64,000 nt of DNA from Geodermatophilus obscurus (GTDB lineage Bacteria; Actinomycetota; Actinomycetes; Mycobacteriales; Geodermatophilaceae), in the NCBI RefSeq assembly GCF_900115395.1, contig NZ_FOWE01000001.1, positions 248,001 through 312,000 of the forward strand. The letters run 5' to 3'. The translations under genes were made by a program, and so were the position numbers. Shown here piece after piece: positions 16,354 to 25,318 of this stretch (position 1 is the stretch's first letter; each line of letters opens with the position of its first letter). Below the pieces are notes generated by a model. It had not been told where the DNA came from. It saw only the letters and a program-made list of their open reading frames with translations, and did not search any database.

Positions 16354-17694
16354 ATGACGACGGCGACCGGCGGCACGACGCGGCGGCTCGGGGACGCACC
16401 CGACCCGGGGACGCTCGACGCCGCGGAGCGGATGGGCGTCGACGAGCTGCGCGCGCTGCAGCTGGACCGGCTGCGGGCGTCGCTGCGGCACGCCTACGAC
16501 AACGTGCCCCACTACCGCCGGGCCTTCGACGCCGCCGGCGTGCACCCCGACGACTGCCGCGAGCTCGCCGACCTGGCCCGCTTCCCGACGACGGCCAAGG
16601 CCGACCTGCGCGAGAACTACCCGTTCGGCATGTTCGCCGTCCCGCGGGAGCGGGTGCGCCGCGTGCACGCCTCCTCGGGCACGACCGGCAGGCCGACCGT
16701 CGTCGGCTACACCGAGCGCGACCTCGACACCTGGGCCACCGTCATGGCCCGCTCGATCCGCGCCGCCGGGGGGCGTCCCGGCGACGTGCTGCACAACGCC
16801 TACGGCTACGGCCTGTTCACCGGCGGGCTCGGTGCCCACTACGGCGCCGAGCGGCTGGGCTGCACCGTCGTCCCGGTGTCGGGTGGCATGTCGGCGCGCC
16901 AGGTGCAGCTGATCACCGACTTCGCGCCGCGGGTGGTCATGGTGACGCCGTCCTACATGCTCGCCCTGGTCGACGAGTTCGAGAAGCAGGGCCTCGACCC
17001 GCGCGCCAGCTCCCTGGAGATCGGGATCTTCGGGGCCGAGCCGTGGACCGAGCAGATGCGCCGCGAGATGGAGGAGCGCCTCGACATCCAGGCCGTCGAC
17101 ATCTACGGCCTGTCGGAGGTGATGGGCCCCGGCGTCGCCCAGGAGTGCGTGGAGACCAAGGACGGCCTGCACGTGTGGGAGGACCACTTCTACCCGGAGG
17201 TCATCGACCCGGCCACCGAGGAGGTGCTGCCCGAGGGCGAGGTCGGCGAGCTGGTGTTCACCTCGCTGACCAAGGAGGCGATGCCCGTCGTCCGGTACCG
17301 CACCCGTGACCTCACCCGGCTGCTCCCCGGGACGGCACGGCCGGGGATGCGGCGGATGGAGAAGGTCACCGGCCGCACCGACGACATGGTCATCCTGCGC
17401 GGGGTCAACCTCTTCCCGACCCAGATCGAGGAGGTCGTGCTGCGCACCCCGGGCCTGTCGCCGCACTTCGCGCTCGAGCTGCTCACCCGCGGGCGGATGG
17501 ACCACCTCGTCGTCCGGGTGGAGGCGCGCCCCGACTGCCCGCCGGAGCGCCGCGAGCCCGCGGCCGCCGAGGTCGTCCAGGGCGTCAAGGACACCGTCGG
17601 CACGACCGTCGAGGTGCTCGTCGTCGACCCGGAGACGCTGCCGCGGTCGATGGGCAAGCTGCAGCGCATGACCGACCGCCGGGGAAGGACGTGA
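16354..17694 (+). CDS. paaK: phenylacetate-CoA ligase
   Basis: A 446-aa AMP-forming ligase that turns phenylacetate, ATP and CoA into phenylacetyl-CoA, the substrate of PaaABCDE. The P-loop-like ATP motif [10 protein letters not shown] is at 107-116, [13 protein letters not shown] and [10 protein letters not shown] follow, and the C-terminal lysine region reads SMGKLQRM. The length is typical for PaaK1. The ATG has GAGGAGG upstream. The gene is divergent from paaA and overlaps the TetR gene by four bases. Confidence 0.95.
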   Translation: MTTATGGTTRRLGDAPDPGTLDAAERMGVDELRALQLDRLRASLRHAYDNVPHYRRAFDAAGVHPDDCRELADLARFPTTAKADLRENYPFGMFAVPRERVRRVHASSGTTGRPTVVGYTERDLDTWATVMARSIRAAGGRPGDVLHNAYGYGLFTGGLGAHYGAERLGCTVVPVSGGMSARQVQLITDFAPRVVMVTPSYMLALVDEFEKQGLDPRASSLEIGIFGAEPWTEQMRREMEERLDIQAVDIYGLSEVMGPGVAQECVETKDGLHVWEDHFYPEVIDPATEEVLPEGEVGELVFTSLTKEAMPVVRYRTRDLTRLLPGTARPGMRRMEKVTGRTDDMVILRGVNLFPTQIEEVVLRTPGLSPHFALELLTRGRMDHLVVRVEARPDCPPERREPAAAEVVQGVKDTVGTTVEVLVVDPETLPRSMGKLQRMTDRRGRT

Positions 17695-18290
17695 CCGACG
17701 TCCGGGTGCGCCGGGGCCGGCCCGGGCACTCCCTGGACAGCCTGCTCGACGTCGCGGTCGCCGTCTTCAACGAGCGCGGCTACGACGCCACGAGCATGGA
17801 CGAGCTGGCCGCGCGCCTCGGCGTCACGAAGTCCGCGATCTACCACCACGTGCCGGGCAAGGTCGAGCTGCTGCGCCTGGCCCTCGACCGGGCGCTGGAC
17901 GCGCTGTTCGCCGTCACCGCGGAGCCCGGCGCGGCCACCGGACCGGCGATCGACCGCCTCGAGCACGTGGTCCGGGGCTCGGTCCGGGTGCTGGCCGCCG
18001 AGCTCCCCTTCGTCACCCTGCTGCTGCGGGTGCGCGGCAACTCCCCGGTCGAGCAGGCCGCGCTGGCCCGCCGGCGGGAGTTCGACCGGATCGTCACCGA
18101 CCTGGTGCGCGCCGCCGAGGAGGAGGGCGACGTGCGCCCCGACGTCGACCCCGCCGTCACCAGCCGGCTGCTGTTCGGCACCGTCAACTCGCTGACCGAG
18201 TGGTTCCGGCCCGGCGGCAGCCTGACCGCCGACGACCTCGCCGACGCGCTGGTCACCACGACCTTCGAGGGCCTGCGCGCCCGGCGGTGA
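17691..18290 (+). CDS. paaR: TetR-family repressor, probably of the paa genes
   Basis: A 199-aa TetR protein. The helix-turn-helix (residues about 28-55) reads [21 protein letters not shown]; the rest is the helical ligand-binding domain. The GTG start overlaps the paaK stop as GTGA, so it is co-transcribed with paaK and likely autoregulated through the 16263 palindrome. By analogy with actinobacterial PaaR, phenylacetyl-CoA is the expected inducer. The symbol is assigned from context. Confidence 0.85.
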   Translation: MTDVRVRRGRPGHSLDSLLDVAVAVFNERGYDATSMDELAARLGVTKSAIYHHVPGKVELLRLALDRALDALFAVTAEPGAATGPAIDRLEHVVRGSVRVLAAELPFVTLLLRVRGNSPVEQAALARRREFDRIVTDLVRAAEEEGDVRPDVDPAVTSRLLFGTVNSLTEWFRPGGSLTADDLADALVTTTFEGLRARR

Positions 18291-18296
18291 CGGGGG

Positions 18297-19496
18297 TCAG
18301 GACGCCCGGGCGGCCTCGACCCGGCCGGTGACCTCGCCCAGGGAGATCCGGCCCCCGCCGGTGCCGGGCGCGGTGGCGGTGATGCGCACCTCGTCGCCGT
18401 CCTCGAGGAACGAGCGGGTGCGGCCGCCCGGCAGGACCAGGGGCCGCTCCCCGGCGCGGGACAGCTCGACCAGGGAGCCGCGCTGGCCGTCCTCCGGGCC
18501 GGAGACGGTGCCCGAGGCGAACAGGTCGCCGGTGCGCAGGGCCGCGCCGTTGACCGTCAGGTGGGCCAGCTGCTGGGCGGCGGTCCAGTACGTGGACGCG
18601 AACGGCGGGCGGGAGACCAGTTCGCCGTCGAGGCGGACCTCCAGGGTGATGTCGAGACCCCACGGCTCGGTGAGGGTGTCGTCGAGGTAGGGCAGCAGCG
18701 GCACCTCGCGCGCCGGCGGGGGCACCCGCGCGGCCTCGAGGGCGACGAGCGGGACCACCCACGGCGACACCGAGGTGAGGAAGGACTTGCCGAGGAAGGG
18801 CCCCAGCGGCACGTACTCCCAGGCCTGCAGGTCGCGGGCCGACCAGTCGTTGACCAGGCAGACGCCGAAGACGTGCTCGGCGAGGCCGGTCAGCGGCACG
18901 GGGGTGCCGAGGTCGGAGCCCACCCCGACGACGAAGCCGACCTCGGCCTCGACGTCGAGCCGCTGCGTCGGGCCGAAGGTGGGCGCGTCGTCGGCGGGCG
19001 CCTTCCGCTGCCCGCTCGGGCGGACCACCGGCGTCCCCGAGACGGCGACCGTGCCCGCGCGGCCGTGGTAGCCGATCGGCAGGTGCAGCCAGTTCGGCGT
19101 CAGCGGCGGCGTGCCGGGGCGCAGGACGCGGCCGAGCTCCTCGGCGTGGTGGCGGGAGCTGTAGAAGTCGACGTAGTCGGCGACCTCCACCGGGAGGTGC
19201 AGCACCACCTCCGACAGTGGCCGCAGGTGCGGCTCGACGCGGCCGCGGTGGGCCGGGTCGGTCAGCCACCCCGTGAGCTGCGCCCGGAGCGCCGCCCAGG
19301 CGCGCGGCCCGCGGGCCATGAAGGCGTTGAGCGAGCCGGTGGTGTGCACGTCGTCGCCGGTGGCCGCGGCCAGGTCCAGCACGGCGTCGCCGACCGCCAC
19401 GCCGGTGCGCCGAGCGGTGCCGGGCGCGGAGAAGACGCCGTAGGGCAGGTTGTCGACACCGAAGCCGGTGCCGGGGGGCAGGTCGAGCCAGCTCAC
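18297..19496 (-). CDS. fahA: fumarylacetoacetase
   Basis: A 399-aa enzyme that splits fumarylacetoacetate into fumarate and acetoacetate, the last step of tyrosine/homogentisate degradation. The N-terminal SH3-like part begins WLDLPPGTGFGVDNLPYGVF. The catalytic part has YVDFYSSRHHAEELG, the metal-binding EAEVGFVVG, and LVNDWSARDLQAWEYVPLG. The GTG start overlaps the hmgA TGA as GTGA. It converges with the TetR gene six bases away. Confidence 0.95.
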   Translation of the reverse strand: MSWLDLPPGTGFGVDNLPYGVFSAPGTARRTGVAVGDAVLDLAAATGDDVHTTGSLNAFMARGPRAWAALRAQLTGWLTDPAHRGRVEPHLRPLSEVVLHLPVEVADYVDFYSSRHHAEELGRVLRPGTPPLTPNWLHLPIGYHGRAGTVAVSGTPVVRPSGQRKAPADDAPTFGPTQRLDVEAEVGFVVGVGSDLGTPVPLTGLAEHVFGVCLVNDWSARDLQAWEYVPLGPFLGKSFLTSVSPWVVPLVALEAARVPPPAREVPLLPYLDDTLTEPWGLDITLEVRLDGELVSRPPFASTYWTAAQQLAHLTVNGAALRTGDLFASGTVSGPEDGQRGSLVELSRAGERPLVLPGGRTRSFLEDGDEVRITATAPGTGGGRISLGEVTGRVEAARAS

Positions 19497-20698
19497 TCGC
19501 CGGGACCCCGCCCCGACCAGCTCCAGGCGTAGCGGCCGTCGTCGCAGGCGGTGCCGGCCGCGCCGAGGTCGAGCGGGCGGAAGGTGTCGACCATGACCGC
19601 CAGCTCGTCGAAGGACTCCGCGCCGAGCGACGGCTCGATCGCGCCCGGCTGCGGGCCGTGGCTGTGCCCGCCCGGGTGCAGGGAGACCGACCCCTTCCCG
19701 ATGCCTGAGCCCTTGCGGGCCTCGTAGTCGCCGTCGACGTAGAACATGACCTCGTCGCTGTCGACGTTGGAGTGGTAGTAGGGCACCGGCACCGCGAGCG
19801 GGTGGTAGTCGACCTTCCGCGGCACGAAGTTGCAGATGACGAAGTTGGGGCCCTCGAACACCTGGTGCACCGGCGGCGGCTGGTGCACCCGGCCGGTGAT
19901 CGGCTCGAAGTCGGCGACGTCGAAGGCGTAGGGGTAGAGGCAGCCGTCCCAGCCGACGACGTCGAAGGGGTGCTCCGGGACGACGTGCACGGTGCCGGCC
20001 AGCCCGCTCGGACCGGTGCCGCGGTGCTTGACGTAGACCTCGACGTCGGTGCCCTCGGCCAGCAGCGGCCCGGCCGGCCCGCGGAGGTCGCGCTCGCAAT
20101 ACGGGGCGTGCTCGAGGAACTGCCCGTAGCGCGAGAGATACCGCTTCGGCGGGGCGATGTGGCCGTTGGCCTCGATCGCGTAGGTGCGCAGCGGCTCGTC
20201 GCCGGTGGGGATCCAGCGGTGCGTGGTGGTCCGCGGGATGACGACGTAGTCGCCGCGGCCGACCTCCAGCGAGCCGAACACCGTCTCCACGGTCGCGGCG
20301 CCGCGCTCGACGAACACGCACTCGTCGCCGGTGGCGTTGCGGTAGTACGGGCTGGTCCGGCTGCTGACCGCGTAGGAGATGCGGACGTCGGCGTTGCCGA
20401 GCACCAGCCGCCGCCCGGTGACCGGGTCGGTGCCCTCGTGCTCGTCGCCGGCGAAGAGGTCGTGCAGCCTCAGGTGCCGGGGCACCAGCGGCGCGTTGGG
20501 CGTGAGGGACTGGTCGGGCAGCTCCCACGGCCGGGCGTCGACGAGCGCGGAGGGGACGCCGCGGTGGTAGAGCAGCGCGGAGTCGGAGGAGAAGCCCTCC
20601 TCGCCGACCAACTCCTCGCGGTGGAGGCCCCCGTCGGGGCGCCGGAACTGGGTGTGCCGCTTGGGCGGGACCTCGCCCACCTGCCGGTAGAACGCCAT
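19493..20698 (-). CDS. hmgA: homogentisate 1,2-dioxygenase
   Basis: A 401-aa non-heme iron ring-cleaving enzyme converting homogentisate to maleylacetoacetate. The iron site is seen in the cupin-like C-terminal half as PYYHSNVDSDEVMFYVDGDY and HPGGHSHGPQPG. The N-terminal sequence MAFYRQVGEVPPKRHTQFR is typical of the actinobacterial form. The ATG start is clear. It forms an operon with fahA. No maleylacetoacetate isomerase gene is seen here. The upstream region shares an 8-mer with the hppD control region. Confidence 0.96.
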   Translation of the reverse strand: MAFYRQVGEVPPKRHTQFRRPDGGLHREELVGEEGFSSDSALLYHRGVPSALVDARPWELPDQSLTPNAPLVPRHLRLHDLFAGDEHEGTDPVTGRRLVLGNADVRISYAVSSRTSPYYRNATGDECVFVERGAATVETVFGSLEVGRGDYVVIPRTTTHRWIPTGDEPLRTYAIEANGHIAPPKRYLSRYGQFLEHAPYCERDLRGPAGPLLAEGTDVEVYVKHRGTGPSGLAGTVHVVPEHPFDVVGWDGCLYPYAFDVADFEPITGRVHQPPPVHQVFEGPNFVICNFVPRKVDYHPLAVPVPYYHSNVDSDEVMFYVDGDYEARKGSGIGKGSVSLHPGGHSHGPQPGAIEPSLGAESFDELAVMVDTFRPLDLGAAGTACDDGRYAWSWSGRGPGE

Positions 20699-20753
20699 GG
20701 CGCCACCTTGTCGGGCGAGTGGCGGTCCTGACCACTCCTGCCGTGGATCCGGA

Positions 20754-20778
20754 CCGGGCTCGGGGACGCCGAGCCCGG
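20754..20778. terminator. 10-bp hairpin
   Basis: CCGGGCTCGG (20754-20763) pairs exactly with CCGAGCCCGG (20769-20778) around a GGACG loop. It is just beyond the 3' end of the small minus-strand gene at 20795 and upstream of hmgA. Confidence 0.65.
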
Positions 20779-20794
20779 ACCGGCCCCGGTCGGA

Positions 20795-20971
20795 TCAGCC
20801 CCGGTCGTGCCGCGGGCGGTAGGGCATGCCCGGGTTGAAGACCTCGAGGGTGTAGCCGTCCAGACGGCGCAGCCAGGCACGGGCGCGGGTGGCGAGCGCG
20901 GCGGGACGGCGGGCGGGGGTCGTGGCGGGGGTCGTGGCGGGGGTCGTGGCGGGGGTCGTGGCGGGGGTCAT
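20795..20971 (-). CDS. small protein with a TPAT repeat, 58 aa
   Basis: The ATG at 20971 has GGAG upstream and lies inside a tandem repeat. The first 19 residues are repeated Thr-Pro-Ala-Thr units, followed by a basic helix (RPAALATRARAWLRRLDG) and YTLEVFNPGMPYRPRHDRG at the end. The non-repetitive part looks like a real conserved peptide, but I do not recognise it. A terminator hairpin follows. Function unknown. Confidence 0.6.
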   Translation of the reverse strand: MTPATTPATTPATTPATTPARRPAALATRARAWLRRLDGYTLEVFNPGMPYRPRHDRG

Positions 20972-20974
20972 GGC
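20915..20974. repeat. 12-bp tandem repeat, five copies
   Basis: GGGGGTCGTGGC is repeated four times from 20915, with a fifth copy GGGGGTCATGGC that contains the start codon of the small gene. Twelve bases keep the frame, so copy number changes would lengthen or shorten only the Thr-Pro-Ala-Thr leader. Confidence 0.9.
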
Positions 20975-21214
20975 GTCTCCAGGTGGTGCGGGATGCGGGG
21001 ACGTCGTCGTCGCGGCCGTCCTCCACCGTCGGCCGGTCCCGTGTCGGGACGGCGGCGGGACGGCCAACGGGAGGTGAACGGGCACCGTGTCGTCCACCAC
21101 GGCCGGGCGGCGCGCCGGGAGCGGCCGCGGCGGGCCGAACTCCGGTGACACGGCCGCCCCCCGGTGCTGCAATGGGGTCCGCACGGGGAACCCACCGAGT
21201 ACGGAGGTCCCGAC

Positions 21215-22096
21215 GTGGACCCTGCCACGACGACCGTGCGCCCCGCGGCCGGACGCCGACGCGAGCTCCTGCCGGTCATGCGGGGCCTGCTCCTGGTCTT
21301 CAGCGTGCTGACCGCGCTGGGTTTCACCGCGCTGTTCGTCCTGTCGACCCGGACCGCCGAGAGCTTCGCCTGGACCATCCAGCCGCCGGTGACCGCCGCC
21401 TTCCTCGGCGCGGGCTACGCGGCCGGCTGCACCCTCGTCGTCCTGTCGCTGCGCGACCCGGTGTGGTCGCACAGCCGGGTGCCGGTCCTGACCATCCTGG
21501 TGTTCACGCTGCTGACCCTGGTCGCCACGCTCGTGCACGTCGACCGCTTCCACTTCCAGCCGGAGTTCGCCGACTCGACCCTGCTGGCCCGCGGCGCGGC
21601 CTGGTTCTGGACCGCCGTCTACGTCCTCATCCCCCTCGGCATCCTCGTGGCGCTGGTGTTCCAGGAGCGCGCACCCGGCGCCGACCCGCCCCGGCGGTAC
21701 CCGGTCCCGGTCGCGTTGCGGGCGGCCCTGGCCGTCGAGTCGGTCGTGCTCCTCGCCGTGGGTGCCGCGATCTCGGTGACGCCGTCGACGGCGACGACGC
21801 TGTGGCCCTGGACGCTGACCCCGCTGACCGCCCGGGTGGTGGGCGCCTGGCTGATCGCTTTCGGCATCGCCACGGCACTGGCCGCGCTGGCCGGTGACCT
21901 GGAGCGGTTGCGCACCGCGACGATCGCCTACACCGTCTTCGGCGTCCTCCAGCTCGTCGTGGTCCTGCTGCACCGCGACCACGTCGCGTGGGACCGGCCC
22001 GTCGCCTGGCTGTACGTGGCCGCGGCCGTCGCCGTCACCATCACCGGGGCGGAGGGCTGGCGCCGCGCCCCGGTGCCGGCCCGCCACCGGGCCTGA
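21215..22096 (+). CDS. multi-pass membrane protein of unknown function
   Basis: A 293-aa integral membrane protein with about seven to eight hydrophobic helices, the first at GLLLVFSVLTALGFTALFV and the last near the C-terminus. A short charged N-terminus (TTTVRPAAGRRREL) should face the cytosol. I see no catalytic motif. The GTG at 21215 has GGAGG at good spacing. It is followed by a hairpin and the convergent STAS gene. Confidence 0.75.
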   Translation: MDPATTTVRPAAGRRRELLPVMRGLLLVFSVLTALGFTALFVLSTRTAESFAWTIQPPVTAAFLGAGYAAGCTLVVLSLRDPVWSHSRVPVLTILVFTLLTLVATLVHVDRFHFQPEFADSTLLARGAAWFWTAVYVLIPLGILVALVFQERAPGADPPRRYPVPVALRAALAVESVVLLAVGAAISVTPSTATTLWPWTLTPLTARVVGAWLIAFGIATALAALAGDLERLRTATIAYTVFGVLQLVVVLLHRDHVAWDRPVAWLYVAAAVAVTITGAEGWRRAPVPARHRA

Positions 22097-22102
22097 GCAC
22101 CG

Positions 22103-22122
22103 GGCACGCCCGGCGGCGTGCC
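22103..22122. terminator. 8-bp hairpin
   Basis: GGCACGCC (22103-22110) and GGCGTGCC (22115-22122) pair around CGGC, seven bases after the membrane-protein stop and between two convergent genes. Confidence 0.6.
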
Positions 22123-22154
22123 GGGTCCGGCGTCGACGGGTCGCCCCGCGGCGC

Positions 22155-22448
22155 TCAGCGGGCGGCGGTCAGCGCGCGGGCGACCGTGGGGCAGGAGCGC
22201 AGGGTCACCGGCCGGCCGGTCCGCTCCGCCCACTGCAGCGTGTCGGTCAGCAGCTCCCGGCCCGACGGCGACAGCGCCGTGACCGACCGGGCGTCGACGG
22301 CGTCGACCCGCACCGGCTCCGCCCCGTAGCAGCGCCGGAACGCCTCGACCGCCGCCGCGTCGACGTCGCCGGCGAGCACGAGCACCCGGCCGCCGGAGGT
22401 GTTCAGCAGGCGGACGACGCCGCGCCGGGCCACCGCGGAGACGGGCAC
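22155..22448 (-). CDS. STAS-like domain protein, 97 aa
   Basis: A small protein with the fold pattern of anti-sigma-factor antagonists: a strand (GRVLVLAGDVD), a helix (AAAVEAFRRCYG), a strand (PVRVDAVDARSVTALSPSG) and a helix (RELLTDTLQWAERTG), then PVTLRSCPTVARAL. The usual phosphorylated Ser position is in SVTALSPSG, but I cannot tell whether it is regulated. The GTG at 22448 has only a weak ribosome-binding site. No partner anti-sigma gene is adjacent. Confidence 0.6.
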   Translation of the reverse strand: MPVSAVARRGVVRLLNTSGGRVLVLAGDVDAAAVEAFRRCYGAEPVRVDAVDARSVTALSPSGRELLTDTLQWAERTGRPVTLRSCPTVARALTAAR

Positions 22449-22509
22449 GCCGCCAGTGTGCGCGCCCGGCCTCCCCGGCGCCGTCGCACCCCTCGGTGAG
22501 ACTGGCCCG

Positions 22510-24156
22510 GTGGACCGGGTGCTCCTGCGCCGCGACGGGGCGGCCGTGGTGGCCACCGTCTGCGCCGAGGACGGCACCCCCGGCGCGGCCACCGTCCTGC
22601 CGGCCGGCGAGCTGCCCGGCTGGGTCGCCGCGCGGGAGGCGGCGGGCGCGGTGCGCTGGGTGTGGGACGACACCACCCGCTGGTACCCGGCGCTGCTCGA
22701 CGCGGGCGTGCGGGTCGAGCGGTGCACCGACCTGCGGCTGTCGGCCGCGGTGCTGCGCCGCTCGCCGTACGCCGGCCCGACACCGGCCCCGGACCCGGGC
22801 TGGGCGGCGCTGGAACCGGTGACCGCCGGCGACCCGGCGCTGTTCGACCTCGCCGACCCGGCCGACTCCCTCGACCCGCTCGCCGAGCACCGCCGTCAGC
22901 AGGCCGCCGTCGCCGCCTCCCCGCACCGCGGCCGGCTGGGGCTGCTGCTGGCCGCGGAGTCCTCCGGCGCGCTGGCGGCCGCCGAGATGACCTGGGCCGG
23001 GCTGCCCTGGCGGGCCGACGAGCACGGCCGCCTGCTCACCGGCCTCCTCGGCGATCGGCCACCGCCCGGCCTGCGCCCGCCGGTCCTGGAGCGGCTGGCC
23101 GGCGAGGTCCGCGCCGCCCTGCGCGCCCCCGACCTCAACCCCGACTCGCCGGTGGCGCTGCTGCGCGCGCTGCAGACGGCGGGACTGCCGGTCGAGGACA
23201 CCCGCTCGTGGACGCTGGAGCGGTACGAGCACCCGGTGGTGCCGCCGCTGCTGGAGTACAAGCGGCTGGCCCGGCTGCTGGCGGCCAACGGCTGGGCGTG
23301 GCTGGACGCCTGGGTGCGCGACGGCCGGTTCCGCCCGGTCTTCCTGCCCGGCGGCGTGGTCACCGGGCGGTGGGCCTCCTCCGGTGGCGGGGCGCTGTCG
23401 GTGCCCGTGCAGGTCCGCCCCGCCGCGGTCGCCGACGACGGGTGGCGGCTGGTGGTGGCCGACGTCGCCCAGCTCGAGCCCCGCGTGCTCGCCGGCATGA
23501 GCCGCGACGCCGCCCTGGCCGACGCGGCGCGGGCGGCCGACCTCTACGCCGGCATGGTCGCCGCCGGCGTCGTGGCCACCCGCGCCGAGGCCAAGCTCGG
23601 GGTGCTCGGCGCCCTCTACGGGGGCACCCGCGGGGAGAGCGGGCGGATGATGCCGCGGCTGGCGCGCCGCTACCCGCGGGCGATCGGCCTGGTCGAGGAC
23701 GCCGCACGGACCGGCGAGCGCGGCGCGGTGGTGCACACCCTCCTCGGCCGCGGCTCCCCGGTGCCCGGCGGCGCCTGGGCGCAGGAGGCGGCCGACCTCG
23801 GTGAGGCACCGGAGCCGGCAGGCCGGGACACCGACCGGGCCCGCCGCGCGTGGGGCCGGTTCACCCGCAACTTCGTCGTCCAGGGGACCGGCGCGGAGTG
23901 GGCGCTGTGCTGGGTGGCCGACCTGCGCAACCGGCTCTGGCGGCTCGGCCCCGGGGAACCGCTGCACCGGCGCCCGCACCTGGTGTTCTTCCTGCACGAC
24001 GAGGTCGTCGTGCACACCCCGGCGTACCTGGCCGAGGAGGTCGGGGAGCAGGTCCGGCAGGCCGCGGCCACGGCCGGCCGGCTGCTGTTCGGCGACTTCC
24101 CCCTCGACTTCCCGCTCGACGTCGCCGCGGTGCGCTCCTGGGCCGACGCCGGCTGA
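22510..24156 (+). CDS. PolA-like bifunctional 3'-5' exonuclease/DNA polymerase
   Basis: A 548-aa family A polymerase shorter than DNA polymerase I and lacking the 5' nuclease. The C-terminal half holds motif A (DVAQLEPRVLAGMS), the O-helix region (EAKLGVLGALYGG) and motif C (FFLHDEVVVHTP), so a polymerase active site seems intact. The N-terminal 200 residues correspond to the exonuclease-like domain but are divergent. Such second PolA-like proteins are common in actinobacteria; their role (repair or accessory synthesis) is not settled. The GTG start is the best candidate. The stop lies four bases from the convergent transporter stop. Confidence 0.8.
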   Translation: MDRVLLRRDGAAVVATVCAEDGTPGAATVLPAGELPGWVAAREAAGAVRWVWDDTTRWYPALLDAGVRVERCTDLRLSAAVLRRSPYAGPTPAPDPGWAALEPVTAGDPALFDLADPADSLDPLAEHRRQQAAVAASPHRGRLGLLLAAESSGALAAAEMTWAGLPWRADEHGRLLTGLLGDRPPPGLRPPVLERLAGEVRAALRAPDLNPDSPVALLRALQTAGLPVEDTRSWTLERYEHPVVPPLLEYKRLARLLAANGWAWLDAWVRDGRFRPVFLPGGVVTGRWASSGGGALSVPVQVRPAAVADDGWRLVVADVAQLEPRVLAGMSRDAALADAARAADLYAGMVAAGVVATRAEAKLGVLGALYGGTRGESGRMMPRLARRYPRAIGLVEDAARTGERGAVVHTLLGRGSPVPGGAWAQEAADLGEAPEPAGRDTDRARRAWGRFTRNFVVQGTGAEWALCWVADLRNRLWRLGPGEPLHRRPHLVFFLHDEVVVHTPAYLAEEVGEQVRQAAATAGRLLFGDFPLDFPLDVAAVRSWADAG

Positions 24157-24160
24157 CCGC

Positions 24161-25039
24161 TCAGGCCGGCACGCGGTCCCGCGACCGGGCCGAGCGGGTG
24201 ACGAGCCAGCCGACCAGCGCCGCGACCGGGAACATCAGCACCCCGTAGACGGCGGCCGGGATCGCCAGCTCCACGCTGCCGAGCACGCTGATGGCGACCG
24301 CGATGGCCAGCGTCGAGTTGTGCACGCCGATCTCGAACGCGCACGCCACCGCCTGCCGGTGCTCGACGCCGACCGCGCGCGGGACGGCGAACCCGATGAG
24401 CAGGCTGAGCACGCAGAACGCCAGCGCGACGAGGCCGACCTCGCGCACGTAGCCGGCGACGTTCTCCCGCTCGGCGAGCACCGTCCCGACGATGACCAGC
24501 GCCAGGACGACGGCGGACAGGATGCGCACCGGCTTGTCCATGCGGTCGGCGAACGCCGGCGAGGAGCGCCGCACGAGCATGCCCAGGGCCACCGGCACCA
24601 GCACGATGGCGAAGACCTGCACCGTCTTGCCGAACTGCAGGCCGATCTCCCCGGCGCCGGGCGGGTCGAACACCGACACGGCGAGGTTGGTCACCAGCGG
24701 CAGCGTGACCACCGCGAGCAGCGAGTTGACCGCCGTCAGCGAGACGTTGAGGGCGACGTCGCCGCGGAACAGGTGGCTGAACAGGTTCGCCGTCGTGCCG
24801 CCGGGGGAGGCGGCCAGCAGCACCATGCCGACGGCCAGGACCGGCTCCAGCCCGGCGACCACGACCAGGCCGAAGCAGACGGCCGGGAGGACGAGCAGCT
24901 GCAGGGCGAGGGCGACCACCGCCGCCCGTGGCCGGCGGGTGACCCGGACGAAGTCGTCCACGGTCAGCGACAGGCCCAGGCCGAACATGATGACGGCCAG
25001 GGCGGCGGGCAGGGCGACGGTGCCGAGTGCCGAGTCCAC
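24161..25039 (-). CDS. bile acid:sodium symporter family (BASS) transporter
   Basis: A 292-aa membrane protein with nine or ten hydrophobic helices. The conserved blocks GMVLLAASPGGTTANLFSHL and FEIGVHNSTLAIAVA are the sodium-coupled BASS signatures. The substrate is probably an organic anion (pantoate, pyruvate or a steroid-like acid are known for the family), but it cannot be read here. The GTG start has GGAGG upstream. It is divergent from the kinase gene across 279 bases that hold only GC-rich hairpins. Confidence 0.88.
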   Translation of the reverse strand: MDSALGTVALPAALAVIMFGLGLSLTVDDFVRVTRRPRAAVVALALQLLVLPAVCFGLVVVAGLEPVLAVGMVLLAASPGGTTANLFSHLFRGDVALNVSLTAVNSLLAVVTLPLVTNLAVSVFDPPGAGEIGLQFGKTVQVFAIVLVPVALGMLVRRSSPAFADRMDKPVRILSAVVLALVIVGTVLAERENVAGYVREVGLVALAFCVLSLLIGFAVPRAVGVEHRQAVACAFEIGVHNSTLAIAVAISVLGSVELAIPAAVYGVLMFPVAALVGWLVTRSARSRDRVPA

Positions 25040-25318
25040 GAGCGACCTCCGGGTGGGTCCGCGGCGCCGGTGCCGCGCGGTACCGGGATCCTGGCCGACC
25101 GGGTGCCCGCAGGCGAGGGAGGCCACCCGCGCGGGGGCCCGCGCGGGTCGGGTGCGGGGTTGAGCAGGGCCGCGGGCGGGCACCCAGGGAGGGACGCGGC
25201 CGGACGGGCGGCCGCGGGGCACCGGCGCCGGTGGGCGGTACCCGCGGTGGGCCGCCGAGGACGCAGCCGGCGACGGAGGCAGCGGGCAGGGCACTGGGCC
25301 AGAGACGGAGCCAGGGAC

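Noticed and set aside
20889..21077. Plus-strand frame with repeated Val-Ala-Gly units
   Set aside because: It is the antisense reading of the 12-bp tandem repeat and has no coding features.
25126..25147. Perfect 9-bp hairpin between the BASS transporter and the kinase
   Set aside because: It lies between two divergent starts, where no terminator is needed, and such GC-only hairpins are frequent here by chance.
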